Source of the DNA: Actinocorallia sp039871655
Lineage (GTDB): Bacteria; Actinomycetota; Actinomycetes; Streptosporangiales; Streptosporangiaceae
Length of the DNA: 64,000 nt
Direction: 5' to 3'
Assembly: GCF_039871655.1 (NCBI RefSeq)
Contig: NZ_JBDPLZ010000006.1
Span: forward strand, 124,001-188,000
This document shows positions 1 to 8,080 of the stretch, one piece after another. Made by a program: the position numbers and the translations under genes. The notes below the pieces were generated by a model. The model did not search any database. It had not been told where the DNA came from and was given only the letters and a program-made list of their open reading frames with translations. The number at the start of each line of letters is the position of its first letter. Position 1 is the stretch's first letter.

Positions 1-457
1 GAGCGATCGCCGACGTCGACAGCCGGAGGGACCGCAACCCCGGCAGCGGGAGCACGGTCAGCTTGCGGACGAGGGCGGTATTGCCATACCGCACCTTCAC
101 GCTGCGGAAGGTCTTCTTCGGCGTCGCCGAGGTCCCGATCCAGAAGGACGCCTTCCGGCTGCCCGCTTTGACCACGACCCGCTTGGGCGCCTTCACCCCG
201 CGCGCCGAGACCGTGACGACGAGCCTGGTCGGCGCCTTTCTGGTGAACGTCACCGTGGCGCGCGTCCCGTGGCCGCCGTAGACCGTCGCGTGGTCGAGAC
301 CGAACCCGATGAGCCGCAGCTTGGCCTGCGAAGCGACCGGCGTGGCCGTGATCGTCTGGTTCGTTGTGCCGGACCCATCGACCCCGACAGCCGTTCCCAC
401 CGCGGTCAACACCGCCGCCGTACCCAATGCCAGACTCCAACGGACCGCAGCACGCAT
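1..457 (-). CDS. Secreted protein with Ig-like segment, 3' end outside window
   Basis: This frame opens with an ATG at 457 (read leftward) and stays open to the window edge, so about 152 N-terminal residues are visible. The first 25 or so residues look like a Sec signal peptide: a basic start (MRAAVRW), a hydrophobic Ala/Leu/Val core, then a small-residue region. The rest is rich in beta-forming Val/Thr stretches with regular Lys/Arg (for example RATVTFTRKAPTRLVVTVS), as in bacterial Ig-like or calx-beta repeats. No catalytic motif is visible. It is the leftmost cargo visible beyond the tRNA-Gly repeats. The function is unknown; an extracellular or cell-wall location is inferred. Confidence 0.6.
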   Translation of the reverse strand, partial: MRAAVRWSLALGTAAVLTAVGTAVGVDGSGTTNQTITATPVASQAKLRLIGFGLDHATVYGGHGTRATVTFTRKAPTRLVVTVSARGVKAPKRVVVKAGSRKASFWIGTSATPKKTFRSVKVRYGNTALVRKLTVLPLPGLRSLRLSTSAIA

Positions 458-891
458 GGGGATACCTTGATCATCGGAGGCGGGTCGCGAAGATCCTAGC
501 GACCGGCTTCCCAAAATGAAAAGATCCAAATGTCACGATTCGCCGTCCAGCCGTACCCGGTCCGCCCCGGCTCGGGCGTCGGCAGGACTTCGATGCGGGC
601 AGACCTCGTCGAGGTAGAGGTCAGTGCGTCGGCTGTGGGCGTTGCCTTCGAGCGGCACCAAAAAGAGTTCGGTCATGCAGCGGGTGATGGCGTCCTTTGT
701 CCGGACGGGCCAGCCCGTGAGGGGCGGACAGGAAGCTCAGCCTGCATGGCCCCCGAGGGCAAGGTTGCCGACGGATTGCGTCCACGGAGGTGGTGTATGA
801 GTTTCCGCAGGTGAGGGGCATGTCGTCGTGACGCGAGACGGCCATCGCGTGATCCTTCGAATCGACCAAGATCAGAAGGAGAGAAAACACG
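458..891. other. Region without a convincing gene; probable left end of an IS256 relic
   Basis: No frame here has convincing codon bias. A 47-codon leftward frame at 533-676 (starting MTELFLVPLEG) is open, but I cannot assign it. The stretch from about 785 (GGAGGTGGTGTATGAG) to 891 leads directly into the transposase remnant and resembles the terminal region of actinobacterial IS256-type elements. The exact inverted repeat cannot be fixed because the other end is gone. Confidence 0.35.
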
Positions 892-1080
892 GTGGCCGTG
901 AACAACAGTGTGAACCCTGAAGGCCGACTGGCCGAGCAGATCAGCGCGTGCGAGCCGGATCCGTTGCGGGCCATGGTGCAGACCATGGCGAACGCTTTGA
1001 TGTCGGCCGAGGCCGACGCCCGTGCGGGGCCGGCTACGACGAGCGCTCGGATGATCGGGTCAACTCCCGCGATCTCATTG
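892..1080 (+). pseudogene. IS256 (mutator) family transposase N-terminal remnant, frameshifted
   Basis: A GTG start at 892, preceded by AGAAGGAGAG, opens a frame whose first 43 residues (VNPEGRLAEQISACEPDPLRAMVQTMANALMSAEADA) match the N-terminus of actinobacterial IS256-family transposases from memory. The match then continues in the +3 frame as CGAGYDERSDDRVNSRDL, so a one- or two-base indel lies near 1020-1030. Similarity stops near 1080. The DDE catalytic domain (about 330 residues) is absent, so the gene is dead. It sits just left of the first tRNA-Gly repeat, consistent with insertion followed by deletion inside an older cassette. Confidence 0.75.
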
Positions 1081-1160
1081 CCCGGGGGCTGCGGGCAGGA
1101 GGTGTCCGACCTACCGTCGGCCGATTGCCCGTTGATGACACACCGCGGATCAACAGCCTC

Positions 1161-1355
1161 AGAAACGATCAAGAACCAGCTCGGAATCATGCTCCCGAGC
1201 CGGGCCTTCGTGATGAGAGCGGATGACGGGAATCGAACCCGCGCTGTCAGCTCGGGAACCGTCACCGCCCGTCCAGCCCACAATCCCTGACCTGCGGTCG
1301 GCACCTGCCGTAAGTAACCCCTGTTAACCCCTGATCACCCTGGCTAATGGCACGG
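1161..1355. repeat. tRNA-Gly attachment repeat, copy 1
   Basis: In order: a conserved AGAAACGATCAAG box, a terminator-like hairpin (CAGCTC / GAGCCGGGCC), the 40-bp tRNA-Gly(CCC) 3' half at 1219-1258 (one change, CTCGGGAA for CTTGGGAA), a leader containing GACCTGCGGTCGGCA, and one arm-type motif CTAATGGCACG at 1344-1354. Other copies carry the motif twice. It marks the boundary between the IS256-relic cassette and the XRE/SDR cassette. Confidence 0.85.
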
Positions 1356-1451
1356 CCACCATCCTCTGATATGACGCTCGCCGGTCTTGCGCACTCAGGC
1401 AAAGAGGTTTCCAGCCCTCCGAGCAGCAACCGCCATCCGGAAACGATCTTG

Positions 1452-2300
1452 CTAGTGGCTTGATGCGGCTCCAGGGCCTGGCGGCTCGGCGGAGGTGATC
1501 AGCGTGTTCAGCAGTATCAGCGCATCCGCGTTCGCTGTGCCCGGAGCCGCACGGTAGACGGCCAAGGTCTGTTGGTCGTGCGGCAGAGTGAGGATCTCCG
1601 TCACCAACTCGAACACCCCCACTTGAGGATGGTCGAACCTCTTATGGAGAACGGCTGCGTCGCTGACTTGATGCAGAGCCCATAGCCGGGCGAAATCAGG
1701 AGAGGCGATGGTGAGTTGCCCGATGAGCCGGGCGACGTTGTCGTTGCTCGGCTCTCGTGCCGCCAACCTGCGCAAGTGTCCCACGGTTTCCTCCGCCACC
1801 AAGCTCCAATCCGGGTAGAGCCGTCGGCTGGCGGGGAGGAAAAACAGCCTTCGGGCCATATTGCACTCGCCCTCGGCGGTCAGACCCAGCAGGGCGCCTC
1901 CGACGGGTGTCCATGCCAGCGCATGGAGCGACTTGCTCAGTATCACGGCGGGAAGGTCATCGAACCTGCGCAGGATCTCCAGAACCTCTGCACGCACCTC
2001 GCACGATCCGACATCGGCGTCCTCAAAGCGCAGGCGGCCGGCCAGGCGCATCAGATGTTCTCGTTCGGCCGTCCGCAGCGACAGGGCTCTCACCAGAGCG
2101 TCGAGGACCTGCGGCGAGGGCACCAGTCGGCCCTGCTCGATCCGCGTGTAGTAGTCCGGGCTGACCCCGGCGGCGGCCGCGACCTCCTCCCGGCGTGCGC
2201 CGGGCACCCGCCGTCTTCCTCCTCCCGGCCGAACCCCGAGGTCGGAGGGTTGTACGCGGGCGCGGCATGCACGTAGAAAATCACCGAGCTCAGTTCCCAC
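1452..2300 (-). CDS. XRE-family regulator with MmyB-like ligand domain
   Basis: 282 residues. The N-terminal third is a helix-turn-helix of the XRE type (REEVAAAAGVSPDYYTRIEQGRLVPSPQVLDALVRAL). The C-terminal two thirds match the MmyB-like ligand-binding domain common in actinomycete regulators, including the SPDFARLWALHQV and RFDHPQVGVFELV segments. The GTG start at 2300 is followed by LGDFLRACRARV, the usual opening of the family. It diverges from a short-chain dehydrogenase 101 bp away, the common arrangement in which this regulator represses its neighbour; that role is inferred here. The pair fills one tRNA-Gly cassette. Length is normal for the family (about 270-290). Confidence 0.88.
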   Translation of the reverse strand: MGTELGDFLRACRARVQPSDLGVRPGGGRRRVPGARREEVAAAAGVSPDYYTRIEQGRLVPSPQVLDALVRALSLRTAEREHLMRLAGRLRFEDADVGSCEVRAEVLEILRRFDDLPAVILSKSLHALAWTPVGGALLGLTAEGECNMARRLFFLPASRRLYPDWSLVAEETVGHLRRLAAREPSNDNVARLIGQLTIASPDFARLWALHQVSDAAVLHKRFDHPQVGVFELVTEILTLPHDQQTLAVYRAAPGTANADALILLNTLITSAEPPGPGAASSH

Positions 2301-2401
2301 CGTTCCAGAGTGCCCGACCGTGGTGAGTGTAGGCAGGTCACGATTGTCCTAGGCAAAGCTCGCCCTGGCCCGAGGCGGCACCGAACGGCACGGTAGCGCC
2401 C
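2301..2401. promoter_or_regulatory. Divergent control region of XRE and SDR genes
   Basis: This 101-bp spacer holds a direct repeat TAGGCA at 2330-2335 and 2350-2355, exactly 20 bp (two helical turns) apart, the spacing expected for a protein binding one face of DNA. It is a plausible operator for the divergent XRE regulator. Promoter hexamers cannot be assigned with confidence. Confidence 0.4.
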
Positions 2402-3163
2402 ATGGCATACACGTCCCTCCCCCTCACCGGCCGCATTGCGATGATCACTGGCGCGTCCTCCGGGATCGGCGCGGCAACGGCTCGGCGTCTCGCAGCTCAA
2501 GGCGCACAGGTGGCTCTTGCCGCCCGGCGGACCGATCGCCTGCAGAACCTCGCCGACGAGATCGGCGAGTCCGCAGTCCCTTTTGAATGCGACATCACGC
2601 GAACAGGCGCTGTTCACGACCTGGCTGAGCGTGTCTCAACAGCCTTGGGAGAGCCTGACGTGCTGGTCAACAATGCCGCAGTCATGCTGCCCAATCCCCT
2701 CGCCGACGCTCGCATCGACGAGTGGCAGCGCATGATCGCGCTCAACGTCACCGCGCTGCTGGAAGTAACCGCAGCTTTCCTTCCCCACCTGAGCAAAGCC
2801 ATCGAGCGGGGGCGCCCGGCCGACATCGTGAATGTGTCCAGCACAGGAGCCGACGTGCAGGTGCCTTCCTTCGCCGTATACGGGTCCACAAAAGCCGCAA
2901 TGAGCTACCTCTCTCGATCCCTGCGTGTTGAGCTCGCTCCCCAAGGACTGCGGATCACCGACATCAAACCCGGCGGCACCGATACCGAACTGTTCCAGCA
3001 CGGCTCTCACTCCGGCATTCGCGAGAGGCTCATCGGCGCGGCTCAGCAGATGAGGCTGCTCGATCCCGAAGACGTCGCCGATGCCATCTCCTACGCGATC
3101 ACCCGCCCGGCACACGTCTGCCTCTCCCAGATGACCGTCATGCCCCTCACCCAGGCCCAGTAG
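2402..3163 (+). CDS. Short-chain dehydrogenase/reductase (classical SDR)
   Basis: 253 residues with all classical SDR landmarks: the nucleotide-binding TGASSGIG near residue 17, DVLVNNAAV near residue 91, a catalytic Ser in IVNVSSTG, YGSTK (the YxxxK pair) near residue 158, and the KPGGTDTE segment after it. AARRTDR after beta-2 suggests NADP(H) preference. The substrate cannot be read from sequence. The ATG at 2402 fits the family start. It is divergent from, and probably controlled by, the XRE/MmyB-type regulator. The protein is cytosolic and appears intact. Confidence 0.9.
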   Translation: MAYTSLPLTGRIAMITGASSGIGAATARRLAAQGAQVALAARRTDRLQNLADEIGESAVPFECDITRTGAVHDLAERVSTALGEPDVLVNNAAVMLPNPLADARIDEWQRMIALNVTALLEVTAAFLPHLSKAIERGRPADIVNVSSTGADVQVPSFAVYGSTKAAMSYLSRSLRVELAPQGLRITDIKPGGTDTELFQHGSHSGIRERLIGAAQQMRLLDPEDVADAISYAITRPAHVCLSQMTVMPLTQAQ

Positions 3164-3273
3164 AAAAGTTCTCATCGAAGCCAACGGACGGTTCAGATCC
3201 GTCCGGCAGATGAGCCGCGCCACGATCTGGCACAGCTGATCGTCCGTCAGCGGCTCACACGCAACCCGCAAGC

Positions 3274-3480
3274 TCAGAACGATCAAGGCCCCGCTCTGGA
3301 CTCATGCTCCTGAGCCGGGCCTTGGCCATTGGAGCGGATGACGGGAATCAAACCCGCGCTGTCAGCTCGGGAACAAAAGTGAAGGTCTGCTCTCGCGGCT
3401 CCTGACCTGTGAGCCGGCTTGGTCGCGAGTGCCCCCTACTGCTCTCTACTCACCCTGGTTGATTGCGCGCCGATTGCCAC
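3274..3480. repeat. tRNA-Gly attachment repeat, copy 2 (diverged leader)
   Basis: The hairpin and the 40-bp core (3334-3373) are kept, but the leader is a different lineage (CTCCTGACCTGTGAGCC...) and the arm motifs read TTGATTGCGCG and CCGATTGCCAC at 3459-3480. Like the true tRNA, it has TTGGAGCGG at the core edge, so it retains the CCA-encoding bases that the other copies lack. Confidence 0.8.
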
Positions 3481-3560
3481 CATCCTAAGCACCGGAAATC
3501 ACCCACCTGCCTACTACTCGTGCCGCCTCCGGCAGCCCTGCCGGAGGCGGCGAGGTCGCA

Positions 3561-3962
3561 TCACGCGACGGCGGTCCCCTCAAGCTCGACCATCAGGTCG
3601 GGGATCGCCAGCCGTGTCACCCCCAGCATCGTGGTGGACGGTGCCACCCCGGCGGCGCCCAGCCGCGACGCCAGCACGCCGTAGTGCTCGAAGAGCCGAT
3701 CGACGTCGGTGGTGTAGACGTTGAGCCGGACGACGTTCGCGAGGGACATGCCGGCCTCGCCGAGCACGGCCTCCAGGTTGTCGAGGCTCAGCGCCAACTG
3801 CGCCGCCATGTCATCGGCATGCCGGGGCTTGCCGTCGCCGCTCATCGCGGTCTGTCCGGCGCAGTACAGGGTTCGGGTGTGCCCGGAGACGATCTCACCC
3901 TGGTTGTACCCCATCTCCACCGACCACGCCCACGGGTTGACCGCCGTGCGTTCCATTGCCAC
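3561..3962 (-). CDS. RidA/YjgF/YER057c/UK114-family protein
   Basis: 133 residues. The middle and C-terminal parts read as RidA: VSGHTRTLYCAGQTAMSGDGKP, ADDMAAQLALSLDNLEAVLGEAGMSLANVVRLNVYTTDVD and the closing STTMLGVTRLAIPDLMVELEGTAVA. RidA proteins hydrolyse reactive enamine/imine intermediates; the backbone matches, but residues in this subfamily suggest it may not be the housekeeping RidA. The GTG at 3962 is chosen because AAGGAG lies 5 bases upstream; the ATG two codons later is less well placed. It diverges from a WYL regulator with a perfect palindrome between them, so the pair is probably a regulated detoxification module. Confidence 0.85.
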   Translation of the reverse strand: MAMERTAVNPWAWSVEMGYNQGEIVSGHTRTLYCAGQTAMSGDGKPRHADDMAAQLALSLDNLEAVLGEAGMSLANVVRLNVYTTDVDRLFEHYGVLASRLGAAGVAPSTTMLGVTRLAIPDLMVELEGTAVA

Positions 3963-4054
3963 ATCAGCTCCTTTCGATTCGTCGACGTCAAGTACGCCGA
4001 TCGGCTCGGTAGCCGCCATCTTTTTGGTCGCGTTGATGAGCCTCCCAACAAAAT

Positions 4055-4073
4055 CACGACATCCTATGTCGTG
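4055..4073. promoter_or_regulatory. Operator palindrome between RidA and WYL genes
   Basis: CACGACAT-CCT-ATGTCGTG is a perfect 8-bp inverted repeat with a 3-base spacer, 20 bp before the WYL regulator start and 93 bp before the RidA-like gene start. It is the obvious binding site for the DeoR/YafY-type helix-turn-helix of the adjacent regulator. Binding is inferred. Confidence 0.65.
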
Positions 4074-4093
4074 TATTTCGATAAAGTTCTCGC

Positions 4094-5059
4094 ATGCGCG
4101 CCGACCGGTTGGTCTCACTGGTGCTGCTGCTGCGCCGGCATGGTCGGCTGTCCGCGACCGCGCTGGCCCGCGAGCTGGAGGTGTCCACCCGCACCGTGCT
4201 GCGCGATATCGAGGCGCTGTCCGCGGCCGGCGTCCCGGTCTACGCCGAACGCGGCCGACACGGCGGTTTCGCGTTGCTGCCCGGTTTCCAGACCGAGCTC
4301 ACCGGACTGAACCACGATGAAGCGCTCGCCCTGCTGATCGCCGGATCACAGCGCGGCGCGCAGGCGTTCGGCCTCGGCTCGGCGCTCGCTTCGGCCATGC
4401 TCAAAGTCGTCGACGCGCTACCCGAAAGCCATCGGGACACCGCGGCCGACGCGGCCCGGCGATTGCTCATCGACCCCGAGACCGACCTCCTCTCACGCCG
4501 ACTGGTCGCTGAGGAGGTGCCCGACACCGTCATGGCCGAGATCCGGTGCGCGGTACTCGCCGGACACAAGCTGCGCATCCACTACGCGGCTGTGGACCAG
4601 ACCCCGAAATGGCGCACGGTGGACCCGATCGGCCTGGTCACCGTACGCGGCCAGGGCTACTTGCTGGCCGCGAGGTCTGGAACGGACCGCACCTACCGGC
4701 TGTCCCGGGTCTTGGCCGCCGAGGAACTCGCCGAACCCGCGCAGCGACCAGACCGGGTCGATCTGGACCAGGCCTGGCAGGAACGCAGCACGCGGTTCCG
4801 GACCGGCGGCGACCAGGTCGCCGTGCTGGTACGGGTGAACCCGACACGGCGGGACGAGCTGGTGGGCACCGCGCTGGCCGTCCGCGCCGAAGAAGCCGAC
4901 GCGGACGGTTGGCTGCGGCTGGAAGCGGCCTTCCAAGATTCGAGACACGCCGAATGGGCGCTGTGGCAGCTCGCCACGGACGCGGAAGCCCTGGCCCCGC
5001 AGTGGCTGCGCGCCGCCCTGCGCGACCGCGCCGCCGAGATCGCCGCCCTCTACGAGTGA
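4094..5059 (+). CDS. WYL-domain transcriptional regulator (DeoR/YafY type)
   Basis: 321 residues. Residues 1-60 are an HTH_11 domain (MRADRLVSLVLLLRRHGRLSATALARELEVSTRTVLRDIEALSAAGVPV). The middle carries a WYL-type ligand domain (LRIHYAAVDQTPKWRTVDPIGLVTVRGQGYLLAARSGTDRTYRLSRV), with WRTVDP and YRLSR as its signature strands. The end is a WCX extension. WYL domains sense small ligands or nucleic acids; here the likely role is control of the divergent RidA-like gene through the palindrome at 4055-4073. The ATG at 4094 gives the standard N-terminus. The gene is intact. Confidence 0.9.
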   Translation: MRADRLVSLVLLLRRHGRLSATALARELEVSTRTVLRDIEALSAAGVPVYAERGRHGGFALLPGFQTELTGLNHDEALALLIAGSQRGAQAFGLGSALASAMLKVVDALPESHRDTAADAARRLLIDPETDLLSRRLVAEEVPDTVMAEIRCAVLAGHKLRIHYAAVDQTPKWRTVDPIGLVTVRGQGYLLAARSGTDRTYRLSRVLAAEELAEPAQRPDRVDLDQAWQERSTRFRTGGDQVAVLVRVNPTRRDELVGTALAVRAEEADADGWLRLEAAFQDSRHAEWALWQLATDAEALAPQWLRAALRDRAAEIAALYE

Positions 5060-5492
5060 GCCGCACCGGCTGTCAATGTCACGGCGCCAGATCGCCCGCC
5101 CCTTGGAAACGATCAGGGCCCAGCCTGGGTGAACGGTTTGTGCGCCCGACTGCCGGCTCGGTCGTTTCTGGTGGAGGCGGGTAGAGGACGCGCTGGCGCA
5201 GCCGTTCCCGCACGTCGAATTTCCGGTCGACTTCCATGAGTTCGAGTCGGCTTCCGCGACTATGGAGCGATCCATTATCGGCGCCTCCCAGATTTGTCAC
5301 CCAAGTGAGCGGGAAGCCTGCGCAAAAAGCAATGGGTTACATATTCGGCCCGTTTCGACTAAGAATATGGAGCGAACGAGCGGCTAAGGGGCGAGCCGCC
5401 CCGTCCGACCGTGCCGATCACCGACGGCTCCCTTCGTCTGCGGCCGAAAGCCGCGGTGGGCGGGCCCTGCAGTCGTGTGAAAGGAATCCTGC
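5060..5492. other. Gene-free spacer containing a decayed cassette right end
   Basis: No coding frame is convincing. At 5085-5128 the sequence GAAACGATCAGGGCCCAGCCTGGG repeats, with changes, the AGAAACGATCAAGGCCCAGCTC box that precedes every tRNA-Gly core in this array, and CCAGATCGCCCGCC just before it resembles the pre-box motif of other junctions. It is therefore read as a cassette end whose core has been deleted. From 5129 to 5492 no repeat or promoter is evident. Confidence 0.55.
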
Positions 5493-6461
5493 ATGAGTGT
5501 CCCGATCGTCCTCGCGTTCCTTTCGGGATGTCTGTACTACCTGGGTTTCGTCTTCTTCAAGGACGCGGCGGACGTCCTTCCGCCCCTGCGCGGCACCCGA
5601 CCCGGGCATTTCGCGGCGGCCGTGGCGCGCAACGGCCGGTGGCTGGCCGGGGCCGCGCTCATGGGCGGCGGCGTGGTGATGCAGGTGGTGGCGGCGCCGC
5701 AGCTGGAGCTTCCCATCCTGGTCACCGCGCTGCTCGCGGGGCTGGCCGCCCTCGTCGCCCTCTCACTCGCGGTGAGGCGTGAGCGCGCCGGCGGAGCCGA
5801 GGCCGCATGGCTGACGGCGATGGCGGCGGGCGGCCTCCTCGTCTCCTGGTCAGATCCCGCGACGCCGGCCGACGTCTCCGGAGCCGCCCTCACCCTGCTG
5901 GCCCTGCCCTCCCTCGCCCTGCCCGTACTCCTGTTCACGCTCGGCGACACCAGGCCCGACGGCCGGCACGCCCGCCCCCTGACCGGCATCGCCTACGGCA
6001 TCGGCGCGGGCGTCCTCGTCGGCTTCGCCGAACTCGCCTTCAACCTCCAGGCGCGGGAGGGTTTCGACGCCGACGCGTTCACCGGCCCCTTCATCCCCCT
6101 GTTCGTCGTCGGGGTCACCATCGGCCTCGCCCAACTCCAGATGGCACTGCAGCGCTGCCGACTGCTCACCGTGGTCTTCGTCGCGACGATCGTCGCCAAG
6201 GCCTACCTCGTCGCCGGCTTCGGCCTCCTGAGCCTCCCCCTGCCAGGACCGGCCTTCGCCACCCCGGCGCTGCTGGCCGCCGGGCTCGTCCTCATCGCCG
6301 TCGCCCTCCTTCTGATCCCCCGCCATGAGCCCACCACCCGCCCGGTCCCCGCCCCCGGCCCCGCCCGCACGGTACGGCGGCGGTCCCCCCGGCCTCATGA
6401 TGCCCGGCCGGCGCAGCCCCCGGCGCCGCGGCACCCGAACGCGACCCCGTACACGCGCTGA
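5493..6461 (+). CDS. DMT-superfamily-like integral membrane protein
   Basis: 322 residues with about nine predicted membrane segments, starting at residue 3 (VPIVLAFLSGCLYYLGFVFFK), and a Pro/Arg-rich cytosolic tail of about 45 residues. Duplicated halves and small-residue helices resemble drug/metabolite (EamA-like) exporters; the LYYLGFVFFKDAAD opening is typical of an actinobacterial subgroup of unknown substrate. The ATG at 5493 has GAAAGGAATC upstream. It stands alone in its cassette. The transport role is inferred from topology only. Confidence 0.7.
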   Translation: MSVPIVLAFLSGCLYYLGFVFFKDAADVLPPLRGTRPGHFAAAVARNGRWLAGAALMGGGVVMQVVAAPQLELPILVTALLAGLAALVALSLAVRRERAGGAEAAWLTAMAAGGLLVSWSDPATPADVSGAALTLLALPSLALPVLLFTLGDTRPDGRHARPLTGIAYGIGAGVLVGFAELAFNLQAREGFDADAFTGPFIPLFVVGVTIGLAQLQMALQRCRLLTVVFVATIVAKAYLVAGFGLLSLPLPGPAFATPALLAAGLVLIAVALLLIPRHEPTTRPVPAPGPARTVRRRSPRPHDARPAQPPAPRHPNATPYTR

Positions 6462-6519
6462 CCGCGGGCCATGCGTGCCGGGGTGGAGCGTGCCCGAGGG
6501 CGGGGCCTCGATCAGCCAC

Positions 6520-6774
6520 CGGTCTCATGGATTCGTGTGGACGAGTGCTCCGGTTGGCCGGGGCCGGGGAGCGAACCACACCCGGCTCCTGCTCACCGAG
6601 CGTGACGGCGGTTCCTGGGCGGTTCTCGGCCCCTCCAGCGGCGTCATCGCCTACGGCACTCTCGACTCCCGCGCCATGGCCTGGAAGCTCATCGCGAAGC
6701 GACCCGGCGCGTCCGAACACCGAGGACACAGAAGGCGAATTACGGACTACCCAAAACAAAGTGTCCGAATATGA
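6520..6774 (+). pseudogene. C-terminal fragment of a propeller-like secreted protein
   Basis: This frame encodes ERDGGSWAVLGPSSG and then IAYGTLDSRAMAWKLI, nearly the same ending as the next gene (FIAYGSNFTKAMAWRLSK). No start, signal peptide or upstream domain exists, so this is the tail of a lost paralogue. Its presence next to a second damaged copy suggests unequal recombination between tandem paralogues. Confidence 0.6.
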
Positions 6775-6808
6775 CTCAAATACAGCGGCATCGCCGTAGC
6801 ACGTCCGG

Positions 6809-7749
6809 ATGGGTCGTCGCTCACAGCCATGTCGATGTTTCCCACCCCCGCCGCGGCACCAGTGGACGCAGTTCCTGCCGTCGGACTTCGCCGACGACGA
6901 TCGGGTGACGCTGACCAAGGCGCTCGGGCCGAGGTCACGCTCCCGGAGCGGGTCGGCTTTGTGAACGAGATCGTGGGCAGCGCCTCCGACCTGTGGATGG
7001 TCGGAATGCGGAGCGAGGGCACGGCCTCGGAGCACGTCGTCCTGCACTTCGACGGCCGGAACTGGAAGACCGTCAAGCGGATTCCGCGGTTCGACCAGGC
7101 GGCGAACGGCCTGGCGGCCCTACGCGATGGTTCCGTCCAGTTCATTGTGTCGACGAACAAGAGCACCACGGTCTGGCGCTATGACCGCCGCGACTGGACG
7201 AGCGTCACCGCCGTCAAGAGGCGTGTCGCGGCCTCCGCCCTGCCCGACGGCACGATCTGGGCCATCACGCGCCCCGGGATCACGCCGGGCCGCTTCAACG
7301 GGCGCACATGGACGGCGGTGAAGGCCCCTTCCTGCGCCTTCCTCTGCTGCACGAAGGCCAAGCCCTGCACCGGCGTCTACCCCTACGACCTGCTCTCGCT
7401 ATCCTCACGCAACGTCGTGGTGAGCTACTCCGTCACCCAGAAGAGTGTTGGCCAGCGCCACTCCGTCGTCCGCTGGAACGGCAAGAAGTGGAGTGTCCTG
7501 TACAAGACGGGCGCGGACTTCACTCGGGCCCTGTTCTCCGACGGCAAGGGCGGATTCTGGGCCATCCGCGTCAAGCCCCACACCAACGTCGCCGAGCACT
7601 ACACCAAGTCCGGCAAGCGCGTCTCCTACCGCTTCGACCTTCCGCACCAGTGGCTCTCCTCCATCGGCCTGGCCGTCAGCCCCAACGGCAGCTTCATCGC
7701 CTACGGCTCCAACTTCACCAAGGCCATGGCCTGGAGGCTCTCCAAGTGA
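6809..7749 (+). pseudogene. Propeller-like surface protein, N-terminus frameshifted
   Basis: From about 6938 to 7749 a clean frame encodes 270 residues of short WxxDxRxW-type blades (HFDGRNWKTV, RYDRRDWTSV, RFNGRTWTAV, RWNGKKWSVL), as in secreted seven-bladed repeats. The sequence that should precede it, RHQWTQFLPSDFADDDRVTLTKALG, lies in a different frame at 6854-6930, so an indel separates the two parts. No signal peptide is intact. The related full-length gene at 11728 shows what an undamaged member looks like. It could still be expressed from an internal start, but export would be lost. Confidence 0.65.
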
Positions 7750-7862
7750 AGGAGACAGTGAGGATCGGCCTTTCGGTCGTCGCCGTCGGGGCGATGCCGA
7801 CGGCCGGGAGCACCGGCGCGGCGGGCGTCCTGGCCCCCGGTCGGCTGACTGGACCAGCACGG
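7746..7862 (+). pseudogene. Orphan signal peptide truncated at a cassette junction
   Basis: A GTG at 7746 overlaps the stop of the preceding frame (GTGA) and encodes VKETVRIGLSVVAVGAM followed by small residues, a good Sec signal peptide. The frame then runs into the arm-type motifs CTCATGGCACG x2 at 7865-7886. The mature part is missing, so this is a secreted-protein gene cut by recombination at the attachment site. Confidence 0.5.
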
Positions 7863-7864
7863 GC

Positions 7865-7955
7865 CTCATGGCACGCTCATGGCACGGGCGTCACCACCCA
7901 GGCCAGAAAAAGATCAAAGCCAAGCTTCGGACTCATGTCCTGAGCTGGGCCTTAG
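7865..7955. repeat. Rearranged attachment junction (arms then terminator box)
   Basis: Two arm motifs CTCATGGCACG (7865-7886) are followed within 20 bp by a terminator box (AAAAAGATCAAAGCC...CTGAGCTGGGCCTTAG, 7907-7955). In intact copies arms and the next box are separated by a whole cassette, so this is a cassette whose cargo has been deleted, with the tRNA core lost on both sides. Confidence 0.6.
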
Positions 7956-8080
7956 TCGCCGCCTTCACGGGCCCTGGCCTGCCGATCCACCCCGATCGCC
8001 CCCGGCCTCCGCGGCTCGGTCCGGACCCGCCCTCCGACCGTGGAATGGGGCAGAAGGCCTCCGATCAGCGTTCGGTCGAC

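Noticed and set aside
621..1304. Long leftward open frame across copy 1 of the tRNA repeat
   Set aside because: Much of it translates the repeat module itself (tRNA-derived LTARVRFPSSA phrase), and similar frames recur at every repeat copy.
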